Of a DNA stretch of 64,000 nucleotides, positions 22,839 through 32,690 are shown piece by piece. Positions within the stretch are counted from its first letter, which is position 1; each line of letters begins with the position of its first letter. Below the pieces are notes generated by a model. The model did no database searches. It was not told where the DNA came from and saw only the letters and a list, made by a program, of their open reading frames with translations. The position numbers and the translations under genes were made by a program. This DNA comes from Aplectana chamaeleonis (lineage: Eukaryota > Nematoda > Chromadorea > Rhabditida > Cosmocercidae). The stretch lies in NCBI GenBank assembly GCA_029168955.1, contig JAPDOI010001736.1, forward strand, positions 1 through 64,000, written 5' to 3'.

Positions 22839-23555
22839 TCAACCGTTGATGTCGAAAATTCGACTATAAGGTGAAAGTATTTTTTGCAATACAAGTGTTT
22901 GAAAATTCGCTGATGCTGCATAGTTGAGGTAACCGGTTACTAACCACTTAAGAGATGGCTGCGGACACCTCAGCATCCTGCGCTGCATCGTGCGCGTCCA
23001 CGAGAAATGTGGGGATCGATCGGCGCACGCGACAGGCGCGCGGGCTGCTGAGTGGTGCGCAGCTATTCCTTGCGCGGCTACACCCACCATACTAGGCGAG
23101 AAATGTGTTTTCGTGTGAAACAAGTTAAGACAGTAGGCCTCGGTGCAGCTAAGCGGTGAGCAGGAATGGTTAGAAATTTCTTCGGAATTCTTGGGAATCG
23201 GGAAGATTGTTGGAATTCCGAAAACCGGAAGGTCACGAGCATTCAGAACTTTTGAGATAGTTTTTAGGTGTTGTTGAAACCCTTGTTGGTCCATTGCGTG
23301 GAAAAATGAAAGCAAGAAGAGAGCGCGGAAGTAGGCTGCATTAGATAGATCATCGATTTTTGTGTACATGCGCGGGAAAAGTGATCGCGCGCCAAATGCT
23401 GCGGTATAAAGTCGAGACACAAATGTGTGAGATATGTATTCCTCTGACTTGCCGACTGCGTGCTCAAGCCGCTGCTCTCGCCTCGCCTTCCTTCTTCCCC
23501 AAGCCGTCCCAATCGCCTGGAGTTCAGAAGAAGAAGCCCCGCCCATTCCATTCAT
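22839..23555 (-). CDS. 238-codon ORF, unrecognised (left-arm copy)
   Basis: A single open frame starts MNGMGGASSSELQAIG, has a basic patch (WGRRKARREQRLEH), a hydrophobic stretch (FRALFLLSFFHAM), a cysteine/histidine-rich middle and ends at ISPYSRIFDING-like sequence. The right-arm copy stays open over the same length with only a few amino-acid changes, but the arms are too similar for that to prove selection. A second frame is also open over part of it. No known domain; it may be chance. Confidence 0.3.
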   Translation of the reverse strand: MNGMGGASSSELQAIGTAWGRRKARREQRLEHAVGKSEEYISHTFVSRLYTAAFGARSLFPRMYTKIDDLSNAAYFRALFLLSFFHAMDQQGFQQHLKTISKVLNARDLPVFGIPTIFPIPKNSEEISNHSCSPLSCTEAYCLNLFHTKTHFSPSMVGVAAQGIAAHHSAARAPVACADRSPHFSWTRTMQRRMLRCPQPSLKWLVTGYLNYAASANFQTLVLQKILSPYSRIFDING

Positions 23556-23669
23556 TTTTTCTTATTTTATTTGTGATAAATAATTTTTCAAAAGTTTTTA
23601 TCCTGTGTACCACCGTCTAGCCTTCTCGAAACCCTGGTCTTCGACAATTGTGCTTTCTTGAAAAAGCTT

Positions 23670-24380
23670 ATTATCTAACTGTTTTGCTTTCCTACGGATT
23701 AGTACGTTTTGGAAATGTGAAATTTGTGAGAAACTCGTTCAAAGAGGTAAAATGTCTTATGCTACTGATATGGCATGGGAATAAACTCGAAAGAAGCGCT
23801 AAAATCTCAGTGAAATGATTCATCGCTGATTTGGCTGTGCACTTGTTTACTAAACAACAAAAAATGAGTGTGACATTGAAAAATTAAATCACGCACTTCT
23901 TACTGAGCATTTATGTATGTATTCGTGTGAAAGCAGTTCTCTAAGTTGACGACATTCGCATAAACACACAACGTGACGTTATTTCCAGTTTCATTAATTG
24001 ATAGTCAATCGGAAGCAATCGCGTCAAATATTTCTCTAATGCTTGAAAATCAATATTTCTGAATGATTGAGTTGGGAGACGCAACATAATTTTGCAAGGA
24101 CCTGAGACTTGTTAATCTGAACTGCAAGCGTTAGGTTGATTTCAGAAGAGAGGCGCGTGATTTGGTTTTTCAATGTCACACTTAATTTTTGTTGTTTAGT
24201 AAACAAGTGCACGGCCAAATCAACGATGAATCATTTCACCGAGTTTTTAGCGCTTCTTTCGAGTTTGTTCCCATGCCAAGTCAGTAGCATAAGACATTTC
24301 ACCTCTTTTAACGAGTTTCTCACAAATGTCACATTTCCAAATCATACTTATCCGTAGCAAAGCGAAACAGTTAGATAACT
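23670..24380. repeat. palindromic element nested in the left arm
   Basis: TTATCTAACTGTTTTGCTTT at the left is mirrored by AGCGAAACAGTTAGATAACT at the right, and mirror symmetry continues through TTGTTGTTTAGTAAACAAGT. The ~710-bp element has diverged halves, much older than the arm duplication, and is AT-rich without genes. Its twin lies at 27,993-28,708. Confidence 0.8.
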
Positions 24381-24563
24381 TCACTTTATTTTAGCAAATT
24401 TTTCTTTTTGAAAGCACATTACACCCTCAGATATGACTTTCATTTTTCCATGCAGTTCTGTAGTAGACCCCTCTTGCATAACACTTGCCCACCCCTTCTA
24501 GCGCCACCACAGTTCACACCCTTTTTCTTGGTTTCCAAACTCAATGACGACTAGATGAAACAG

Positions 24564-24842
24564 GATTATAATTTGCCACCGGCACGAAATTCTCACGGTA
24601 GTGAAGTAGTTTTTCTTACCAGAATTTTCCATGAGTAGCCCCCCATCCGTGTTATCTCTATCACGGGTGAGGCTGTTTCCTAATACCTAGTGTGTTCAGC
24701 TTTGGCCGCTCACCTCCGGAGAAAGATGGTGTGTGAATGAAAACACACCGCTCTCAAATTCTTTTATACCCTACCCTTTATCAACTGGTTATCATCAATT
24801 TAGTTTACCGTGAGAATTTTGTGCCGGTAGCAATTTATAATC
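24564..24842. mobile_element. small TIR element (MITE D), left-arm copy
   Basis: GATTATAATTTGCCACCGGC is mirrored by GCCGGTAGCAATTTATAATC, about 38 bp of imperfect TIR including CTCACGGTA. Flanking CTAG/TCTAG sequence resembles itself on both sides but a target duplication could not be set exactly. No coding. Confidence 0.75.
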
Positions 24843-24889
24843 GTCTCTAGATGAACGGATGAATCGCAACCGCGTTTTCGATTTTCACT

Positions 24890-25850
24890 CCTTTGCCGGT
24901 CCTCCCACTTGGGTCAAACACACGATCCGTAACGCTTGGCGTACTCCCAGTTGGGTCCCGCCCTCTTTCCCCGGCGCTTGACGCGTTCCCAATTGGGTCC
25001 CGCACAATTTCCCCGGCGCTTGGCGCACTCCCAGTTGGGTCCCGCACACGTACTTCGGCGCTTGGCGTGCTCCCAGTTAGATCCCGCCCAATTTACCCGG
25101 CCCTTGGCGCGCTTCCAGTTGGGTCCCGCACATTTTCTCCGGCGCTCGGCGCTTTTTAATTGGTGTCCAGCACACGTTCTCCGTCGCTTAGCGCACTTCC
25201 AGTCAGGTCCCACACAAGTTCTGTGGGGTTTGGCACACTTCCAGTTGGGCACCGCATGTTTCCCGGCGCTTGGCGCCCTTCCAGTCAGGTCCCACTCATG
25301 CTCATCGGCGCTTGGCGCACTTCAAGTCAGGTCCCACACATGTTCTCCGGCGCTTTGCGTGCTCCCAGTTAGATCCCGCCCACTTTTACCGGCACTTGGC
25401 GCATTCCTAGTTGGGTCCCGAACACGTTTCCCTGCGCTCGGCGCAATCTCAGTTGGGTTCCGCGCACGTTCCCTGGCGCTTGGCGCACTTCCAGTCAGGT
25501 CCCACACATGTTCTCCGGCGCTTTGCGTGCTCCCAGTTAGATCCCGCCCACTTTTACCGGCACTTGGCGCATTCCTAGTTGGGTCCCGAACACGTTTCCC
25601 TGCGCTCGGCGCAATCTCAGTTGGGTTCCGCACACGTTCCCCGGCGCTAGGCACACTCTTGTTTGGGCCTCGCACTCTCTCCCCTGCGCTTTGCGCATTT
25701 TCATTCGGGTCCTGCGCACGTTTCCTGGCGCTTGGCGCACTTTCAGTCGGATCCCACACACGTTTCGTGGCGTTTGGCACACTTCCAGTTGGGTACCGCG
25801 CACGTTCCTTTGCGCATGGCGCACTTCCAGTCAGACACCGCGCAATAAAC
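24890..25850. repeat. 42-bp GC-rich satellite, ~22 units (left arm)
   Basis: Units contain TCCCAGTTGGGTCCCGCACA followed by a variable CGGCGCTTGGCGCAC part, with exact 42-bp spacing through most of the array. A higher-order block of several units (with TTTACCGGCACTTGGCGCAT) is itself duplicated at about 25,330-25,460 and 25,500-25,620. The 14-codon period leaves both strands open; encoded repeats such as ALGALPVGSR are not genes. Confidence 0.93.
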
Positions 25851-25987
25851 GGTGTGCATACGGTTTCTGATGGACGTGAAGGACACCTACTCTAACGCTT
25901 GCAATCAATTCAGTCTTATGACAATACCACTCCATTTCTCTCAATTGGCCAACCATGTTTCTAATCATTCAGAAGTTTCACCGGACT

Positions 25988-26116
<129 letters not shown>

Positions 26117-26206
26117 ATAAGTACAGCTGGATTCCTGAGCTTCACATCAATGTTATATATAGGAATAAATTGAAGCTCTATTCGTTATGTGGAGACAGTT
26201 AATAAT

Positions 26207-26260
26207 CCACCACTTTATCCGCGACGTTTCGGGTCATAGGCCCATCATCTGGTGGCTAAA
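26207..26260 (-). ncRNA. hammerhead-ribozyme-like motif of a Penelope element
   Basis: On the minus strand the core reads CAGATGA, a short stem GGGCC-TAT-GACCC, then GAAACGTC, which matches a minimal hammerhead with a two-pair, loopless stem III (A-U, C-G) and C at the cleavage position. The conserved U of CUGANGA is A here, and stem I (CCAC/GTGG) pairs only with an internal loop, so activity is doubtful. Penelope-like retroelements are known to carry such hammerheads downstream of the ORF, which is where this one lies. Confidence 0.6.
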
Positions 26261-26424
26261 ATTCAATCATATGGCCGCGAAACAAACATATATAATTAGA
26301 GATCTGACCTACGGCTGCGCGGTAGGAGTGGATGTGAGGGCGGTGCCGGGTAGGGTCTTCTTGGAACGGCCGGCTCAACCACAGCACAGACGACAAAAGG
26401 TGGGAGGTCCGTCAAATGTCGTTA

Positions 26425-26700
26425 ATCAGTGAGGTCAGATCGGAGTGTAAGCATCTTCAGCGCGTCCTTCATTTCTTCCCGGTTGTTCATCGGTGGTGAA
26501 TGCAACCGTATCTCCAGAGCTTCCCTTATCTTCCTTTCGGCCGTATCAGAAATGTTTTTATACAGTATGCTTGCTCGCTTTTCTGGCGCGGCTTCATACG
26601 CATGCCGTGATGTCCGATGTTTGGAGAACGCACTGTTGAGATACGAGGACGGTGATCTCAGGGCCCGCATATGTTCATCCAGCCTCTTGTGAAGAGGCCT
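26425..26700 (-). pseudogene. Penelope-like GIY-YIG endonuclease fragment
   Basis: The minus-strand frame starts at the satellite border with TGRPLHKRLDEHMRALRSPS, continues with SAFSKHRTSRHAYE and ILYKNISDTAERKIREALEI, and ends RLHSPPMNNREEM. TGRPLxxRLxEH and the ARKxxEAxxI pattern are the conserved middle of the GIY-YIG nuclease at the C-terminus of Penelope-like elements, which nicks target DNA. The GIY-YIG start and the whole RT are missing: the element is 5'-truncated exactly where the satellite begins. Confidence 0.8.
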
Positions 26701-27480
26701 ACCAGTCTGGAAGTGCGCAAAGCGCCAGGGAACGTGCGCGGAACCCAACTGAGATTGCGCCGAGCGCCGGGAAACGTGTTCGGGACCCAACTAGGAATGC
26801 GCCAAGTGCCGGTAAAAGTGGACGGGATCTAACTGGGAGCACGCAAAGCGCCGGAGAACATGTGTGGGACCTGACTGGAAGTGCGCCAAGCGCCGATGAG
26901 CATGAGTGGGACCTGACTGGAAGTGCGCCAAGCGCCGGGAAACATATGCGGTGCCCAACTGGAAGTGTGCCAAACCCCACAGAACTTGTGTGGGACCTGA
27001 CTGGAAGTGCGCAAAGCGCCAGGGAACGTGCGCGGAACCCAACTGAGATTGCGCCGAGCGCCGGGAAACGTGTTCGGGACCCAACTAGGAATGCGCCAAG
27101 TGCCGGTAAAAGTGGGCGGGATCTAACTGGGAGCACGCAAAGCGCCGGAGAACATGTGTGGGACCTGACTGGAAGTGCGCCAAGCGCCGATGAGCATGAG
27201 TAGGACCTGACTGGAAGTGCGCCAAGCGCCGGGAAACATATGCGGTTCCCAACTGGAAGTGTGCCAAACCCCACAGAACTTGTGTGGGACCTGACTGGAA
27301 GTGCGCCAAGCGACGGAGAACGTGTGCTGGACCACAATCAAAAAGCGCCGAGCGCCGGGGAAATTGTGCGGGACCCAATTGGGAACGCGTCAAGCGCCGG
27401 GGAAAGAGGGCGGGACCCAACTGGGAGTACGCCAAGCGTTACGGATCGTGTGTTTGACCCAAGTGGGAGGACCGGCAAAG
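26695..27480. repeat. 42-bp GC-rich satellite (right arm)
   Basis: Same units as 24,890-25,850 in the opposite orientation, ~19 units. A block of eight or so units is duplicated head to tail (about 26,705-26,995 and 26,996-27,300). Copy number differs from the left arm. Confidence 0.93.
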
Positions 27481-27528
27481 GAGTGAAAATCGAAAACGCG
27501 GTTGCGATTCATCCGTTCATCTAGAGAC

Positions 27529-27808
27529 GATTATAAATTGCTACCGGCACAAAATTCTCACGGTAAACTAAATTGATGATAACCAGTTGATAAAGGGTAG
27601 GGTATAAAAGAATTTGAGAGCGGTGTGTTTTCATTCACACACCATCTTTCTCCGGAGGTGAGCGGCCAAAGCTGAACACACTAGGTATTAGGGAAACAGC
27701 CTCACCCGTGATAGAGATAACACGGATGGGGGGCTACTCATGGAAAATTCTGGTAAGAAAAACTACTTCACTACCGTGAGAATTTCGTGCCGGTGGCAAA
27801 TTATAATC
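27529..27808. mobile_element. small TIR element (MITE D), right-arm copy
   Basis: Mirror copy of 24,564-24,842: GATTATAAATTGCTACCGGC at one end and GCCGGTGGCAAATTATAATC at the other. Confidence 0.75.
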
Positions 27809-27992
27809 CTGTTTCATCTAGTCGTCATTGAGTTTGGAAACCAAGAAAAAGGGTGTGAACTGTGGTGGCGCTAGAAGGGGTGGGCAAGTGTTATGCAAGA
27901 GGGGTCTACTACAGAACTGCATGGAAAAATGAAAGTCATATCTGAGGGTGTAATGTGCTTTCAAAAAGAAAAATTTGCTAAAATAAAGTGAA

Positions 27993-28708
27993 GTTATCTA
28001 ACTGTTTCGCTTTGCTACGGATTAGTATGATTTGGAAATGTGACATTTGTGAGAAAGTCGTTAAAAGAGGTGAAATGTCTTATGCTCCTGATTTGGCATG
28101 GGAATAAACTCGAAAGAAGCTCTAAAAACTCGGTGAAATGATTCATCGTTGATTTGGCCGTGCACTTGTTTACTAAACAACAAAAATTAAGTGTGACATT
28201 GAAAAACCAAATCACGCGCCTCTCTTCTGAAATCAACCTAACGCTTGCAGTTCCAGATTAACAAGTCTCAGGTCCTTGCAAAATTATAAGTTGCGTCTCC
28301 CAACTCAATCATTCAGAAATATTGATTTTCAAGCATTAGAGAAATATTTGACGCGATTGCTTCCGATTGACTATCAATTAATGAAACTGGAATAATAACG
28401 TCACGTTGTGTGTTTATGCGAATGTCGTCAACTTAGAGAACTGCTTTCACACGAATACATACATAAATGCTCAGTAAGAAGTGCGTGATTTAATTTTTCA
28501 ATGTCACACTCATTTTTTGTTGTTTAGTAAACAAGTGCACAGCCAAATCAGCGATGAATCATTTCACTGAGATTTTAGCGCTTCTTTCGAGTTTATTCCC
28601 ATGCCATATCAGTAGCATAAGACATTTTACCTCTTTGAACGAGTTTCTCACAAATTTCACATTTCCAAAACGTACTAATCCGTAGGAAAGCAAAACAGTT
28701 AGATAATA
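27993..28708. repeat. palindromic element nested in the right arm
   Basis: Mirror copy of 23,670-24,380, with halves facing each other around the AT-rich centre near 28,350. Confidence 0.8.
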
Positions 28709-28730
28709 AGCTTTTTCAAGAAAAGCACAA

Positions 28731-29537
28731 TTGTCGAAGACCAGGGTTTCGAGAAGGCTAGACGGTGGTACACAGGATAAAACTTTTGAAAAATTATTTA
28801 TCACAAATAAAAATAAGAAAATGAATGCAATGGGCGGGGATCCTTCTTCTGAACTCCAGGCGATCGGGACGGCTTGGGGAAGAAGGAAGGCGAGGCGAGA
28901 GCAGCGGCTTGAGCACGCAGTCGGCAAGTCAGAGGAATACATATCTCACACATTTGTGTCTCGACTTTATACCGCAGCAATTGGCGCGCGATCACTTTTC
29001 CCGCGCATGTACACAAAAATCGATGATCTCTCTAATGCAGCCTACTTCCGCGCTCTCTTCTTGCTTTCATTTTTCCACGCAATGAACCAACAAGGGTTTC
29101 AACAACACCTAAAAACTATCTCAAAAGTTCTAAATGCTCGTGACCTTCCGATTTTCGGAATTCCAACAATCTTCCCGATTCCCAAGAATTCCGAAGAAAT
29201 TTCTAACCATTCCTGCTCACCGCTTAGCTGCACCGAGGCCTACTGTCTTAACTTGTTTCACACGAAAACACATTTCTCGCCTAGTATGGTGGGTGTAGCC
29301 GCGCAAGGAATAGCTGCGCACCACTCAGCAGCCCGCGCGCCTGTCGCGTGCGCCGATCGATCCCCACATTTCTCGTGGACGCGCACGATGCAGCGCAGGA
29401 TGCTGAGGTGTCCGCAGCCATCTCTTAAGTGGTTAGTAACCGGTTACCTCAACTATGCAGCATCAGCGAATTTTCAAACACTTGTATTGCAAAAAATACT
29501 TTCACCTTATAGTCGAATTTTCGACATCAACGGTTGA
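28731..29537 (+). CDS. unrecognised ORF, right-arm copy of 22,839-23,555
   Basis: This copy is open for 268 codons because the upstream part also lacks stops; the start comparable with the left arm is the ATG at 28,821 (MNAMGGDPSSELQ). Features match the left copy: basic patch, hydrophobic stretch, C-terminal ISPYSRIFDING-like end. Changes between copies are few (for example AAF to AAI, HAMD to HAMN). No domain recognised and coding status is uncertain. Confidence 0.3.
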   Translation: MSKTRVSRRLDGGTQDKTFEKLFITNKNKKMNAMGGDPSSELQAIGTAWGRRKARREQRLEHAVGKSEEYISHTFVSRLYTAAIGARSLFPRMYTKIDDLSNAAYFRALFLLSFFHAMNQQGFQQHLKTISKVLNARDLPIFGIPTIFPIPKNSEEISNHSCSPLSCTEAYCLNLFHTKTHFSPSMVGVAAQGIAAHHSAARAPVACADRSPHFSWTRTMQRRMLRCPQPSLKWLVTGYLNYAASANFQTLVLQKILSPYSRIFDING

Positions 29538-30040
29538 CTTGTTCTTCATATGAATTGGGAGTTGAAAATAGGAATTGATTCAAGTTGGAAATATTAAGCA
29601 GCTAAACACACTGATGAATAACTTGCCATGCTGGTGACTGGCCCGAAATTGAGTTTTGACACACCTTTTCGAGGATAAGCTTGATTTCAGCAAAGCAGAC
29701 CACGTTTTGGTCGAGTGGTGAACTTGCTCGCTGTTATAATAGTGACGGCCATTTTAGCTTGGCTCCCCATAAAAAAGCAATTTTCGCGACGCGTCGACTC
29801 TTTTTCGTCGAGATGATACGCTGCGCAACAGGTCTCACGCAGTCCGCTCATGTTTTTTTTATTGTTTTTCCCCTCCATTTCACGACAAACTTTGCGCGAC
29901 GCTATTCCATTTCACGATCTTCTTCCCTCTCTGTAGGTACTCATGTTGTCTCCACCTTTCCTTTCATTCAATTTCTCCTCAGTGTTGCTGCTTCCTTCTT
30001 ATTTGTCATGTGATTTTGCTCTCTATTTCAGTTCATTCCG

Positions 30041-30701
30041 TATGGCCCGTAGTTATGCCCTGATTCCTTGCGGTTCGCAACTCTGTTTTATTATTTTCTT
30101 GATTCTGTTTTCGGCTTCAAGCCGTCGAGAATTAAAGGTTTTGAACTTAACACTCTAAGCGGGCCACGTTGGCCAATGGAAAATCATCAAAATCCCATTT
30201 CCATCTTTGTGGATCACTCGCACGGTCGAGTATGTCTCCTACACGCGTACTTTTTCCTTTTGATTTTTTTTCTTCTATTTCCAGTGTTCACACCAGGAAT
30301 TTCGATGGATAGTATCATGCAAAAGCCCGGCCTAACGTTTTTTCAGAAGTTTTCTCGTCTAAAGCAAAGTTTCATGGTAAAAACTTGATCAAATTTCGTT
30401 CCAAATATCAATTCTCTCAGTATTTAAGTGTTCAACCACTCTTGCCGGCTTTCAGCAATGTCCAAGGAGCTGTTTTTACAAAGCTAATGGAAAACATGTC
30501 TGCGACCCCATCGATACAGACTAACGGATCCGCCCTGGTCAAAGGCAAGCATGTTATATTCGATTCGAAAATATGCGAACGGGCAGCGATGGATCGGCAA
30601 TACATTCAACCTGACTTTCTATTCTCTAACTTTCTGTCCACGGTTGTCGCTCCAGACGAGTACGACCAGGGGATGCCTGCGGCATATTTATTGTCTAGCA
30701 G
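30041..30701 (+). CDS. unrecognised spliced gene candidate (right-arm copy)
   Basis: Possible start at 30,041 gives MARSYALIPCGSQLCFIIFL. Introns are likely at 30,230-30,284 (55 nt, GTATGT…TTTCCAG) and 30,377-30,420 (44 nt, GTAAAA…CTCTCAG). The third exon (30,421-30,701) encodes about 93 residues with NVQGAVFTKLMENMSA and DEYDQGMPAAYLLSS and ends at CAG|GTACAT. The first intron is 3 nt shorter than in the left arm while exon lengths agree, which supports real introns. Where the first exon ends and what follows the last donor are unknown. No family recognised. Confidence 0.42.
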
Positions 30702-31021
30702 GTACATAGTTCAGCTCTGCTGATCGAAATCTGCTTTTTGGATATTGTTTTTACGGAAGAATTCATAATAATGCTTCGAAACTATTCGAAGAAATCAAAA
30801 AAATATATTGTGCCGTCAATGAATCCTATTATTTTTATGTCAAACGACACAATTGTTCTTTTCAACTCTTCCATTAAGGTGTTCTAGAATACAAAGACGG
30901 TGCGAATTCTCTGCTTGTTCCACGTACTAGAAGCAGTTTCGCAGAACGCAAGGTCAAAACTGAAGGACGTAGGCAAGCTCAGTTGAATTAACCTTTCCAA
31001 ACTCAAAGTGTTCAGTCATAT

Positions 31022-31042
31022 GTTTAATTACCCAAGTTTGAG
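31022..31042 (+). other. SL1 spliced-leader-like sequence (right arm)
   Basis: Exact match to nucleotides 2-22 of nematode SL1, from GTTTAATTACCCAAGTTTGA to the final G. The upstream context is AGTGTTCAGTCATAT and the downstream AGTGAGAGTCGGAG leads into acidic coding sequence. It lacks the GT donor and SL RNA body, so it is not an SL RNA gene. Confidence 0.87.
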
Positions 31043-31047
31043 AGTGA

Positions 31048-32040
31048 GAGTCGGAGAGCGAAAGTGAATCTGGGTCGTCGGGAGAGCCTGTAGGATCAGA
31101 CGATTCAATTCAATCTGACGACGAGGACTCAATCAGTTTGGACGACGAGGACGTTTATGGGTTGGGCGAGTCGACTAAATCATCTTGCGAAACTTGCTCG
31201 GACGTTTCCTCAGAATTCTCGGAAGACTACGAGGAGCTTCCAGACGAGGACGAGGAGTCTTCAGCAGACGACGGGATCTGCCCTTCAAACATAAGGCTGA
31301 TTATACTGAGCGGATGCTTCAGGCCCCTTCCTCAATCCAACTGCGACCATCCATGATTCTGCTGCCTGCTGTATTTATCATTTTCCTCGTCCACTGCACT
31401 TGACACCTTATCGTCAGATGCCTCTCCCCACAACGTTTCCATCACCATCCAATCAGTACGATTGTATGAAGTTACAGGGTACCACGCCTTGACGATCCGA
31501 CCACCGGACTACATGTGCTTTTACATGCTGCTACGACCGGATGGATTCTTGCTTCGCATTCAGGTCGACCAGCCATACAATAACCCAGGTAAACGAGTTT
31601 CACTCTTCGAGTACTCACGCTAATCTTTTTGATCCTCCTCAGCGCTCTATCCTACGTGGCCTCAAACACGTTGCTTTCGATCACTTCGTGCTCATTTATG
31701 CCATCAGTCGAACTGACGAAATCGGATCAATTTTCACACGTGTTGTATGTACTTTCAGTACATTTATTAGAGCGTCCTCATCGAGAGAAACGGCGCGGTC
31801 GCGATACATCTGTATTTTGGTCGGCATGTCGATGTTCTTGAAGATGCCGGCGCTCTTCCGCGCCGTCCAGACATCAGAATACGCCTATTTGGCCAGTGCA
31901 CCGGGAAAATTCGACTCCTTTCATGTCGCTAAGAGTCGTGCAATCGAAACATTGATCGATGCACTGGTACATCACATGGCCTCGATCTGCCGCGGTACCA
32001 CTCTAAAAGAAAAAACAGTTATTTTGCTCACTTTAGCAAC
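31048..32040 (+). CDS. unrecognised acidic-start protein candidate (right-arm copy)
   Basis: From 31,048 the frame is open after a stop at 31,045 and encodes serine/acidic repeats (ESESGSSGEPVGSDD…, SSEFSEDYEELPDEDEESSADD). After about 31,290 the best coding-like frame shifts; LPFKHKADYTERML and later RPPDYMCFYMLLRPDGF follow. A 54-nt intron is likely at 31,589-31,642 (one base longer than in the left arm), then HVAFDHFVLIYAISRTDE and ICILVGMSMFLKMPALFRA. The 3' end runs into antisense gypsy sequence at about 32,040. It is either a decayed gene or one whose exons I cannot join; no family recognised. Confidence 0.35.
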
Positions 32041-32049
32041 GGGCATTCT

Positions 32050-32400
32050 TCATCTACGCCCTCTCATTGTCTTAGTATCTAACCTCTCATTAGAAATGCG
32101 ATTCGGGATGGTTTTCAACTTATTCGAACTGTACACGCATCGGTTCAGATTTTCACCTATTCTTGTGATTAGGGCGGAAAGCTGACCTACTTCTAGCACC
32201 CTAAACGGTGCAGCCCATTTACAGACTAATTTTGGGTTCGAATTCCTTCCCTTCTCATTAGGCGCCATTAGATAGACTCGATCTCCAACCACCGAGAAGC
32301 ATTTTGAATCAACCTTGTTCCTCTTGTCATATGCAATTTTCATAGATGACCTGGGGTGGTAGTAATCTTGTCTTTTAACACGGGTCAACCACGCGCTCAT
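32050..32400 (-). pseudogene. integrase C-terminal fragment, inverted copy
   Basis: Minus-strand frame with SSMKIAYDKRNKVDSK, VVGDRVYLMAPNEKG and SALITRIGEN, almost identical to 20,021-20,300. Beyond 32,340 the sequence is the right end of the 999-bp TIR element, also inverted, without its CCAGG-flanked left end. It is part of the duplicated arm and not an independent insertion. Confidence 0.92.
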
Positions 32401-32690
32401 GACCGTTGGTTGATCACGAACCAGCCACTGATTGGCCGTGAGCTAACCACCCCTGTATCAAGGATCAGCTTTATAATTCAATGTAAAGTATCTGTTACAT
32501 GGAACAACACAACAACTATACATTAAGTCAAGTAGAAAGCGATTGGTGCATCCGCAGTCTCTTTTAAACCTTGAATTCGAAGCAGTTCATTGACCACAGC
32601 AAACGATTTGATCCCCTGGATCATTATAATTGCAGGGCAACATATGGAGAGTTGGAAATCGGAAGAGACAATGGAATCAACTTCAAAATT

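Larger units (their letters stand above)
19672..25850. repeat. left arm of a giant (~13-kb) palindrome
   Basis: Nearly every feature from 19,672 to 25,850 recurs in reverse order and orientation at 26,690-32,690; paired coordinates sum to about 52,370. Differences are scattered substitutions and small indels, roughly 1-2% by eye in the parts compared, plus different satellite copy numbers at the inner ends. The outer end falls inside the 999-bp TIR element, so the duplication copied only part of that element. Confidence 0.93.
26690..32690. repeat. right arm of the giant palindrome
   Basis: Mirror image of 19,672-25,850. It carries reversed copies of the gypsy integrase tail and of the right end of the 999-bp TIR element, so the copy was made after those insertions. 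The outer border is near 32,690, where similarity to 19,672 fades after CCATTGTCTCTTCCGATTTC. Confidence 0.93.

Noticed and set aside
31022..31042. SL RNA gene
   Set aside because: The 22-nt leader is not followed by a GT donor, Sm site or hairpins; coding-like sequence follows instead.
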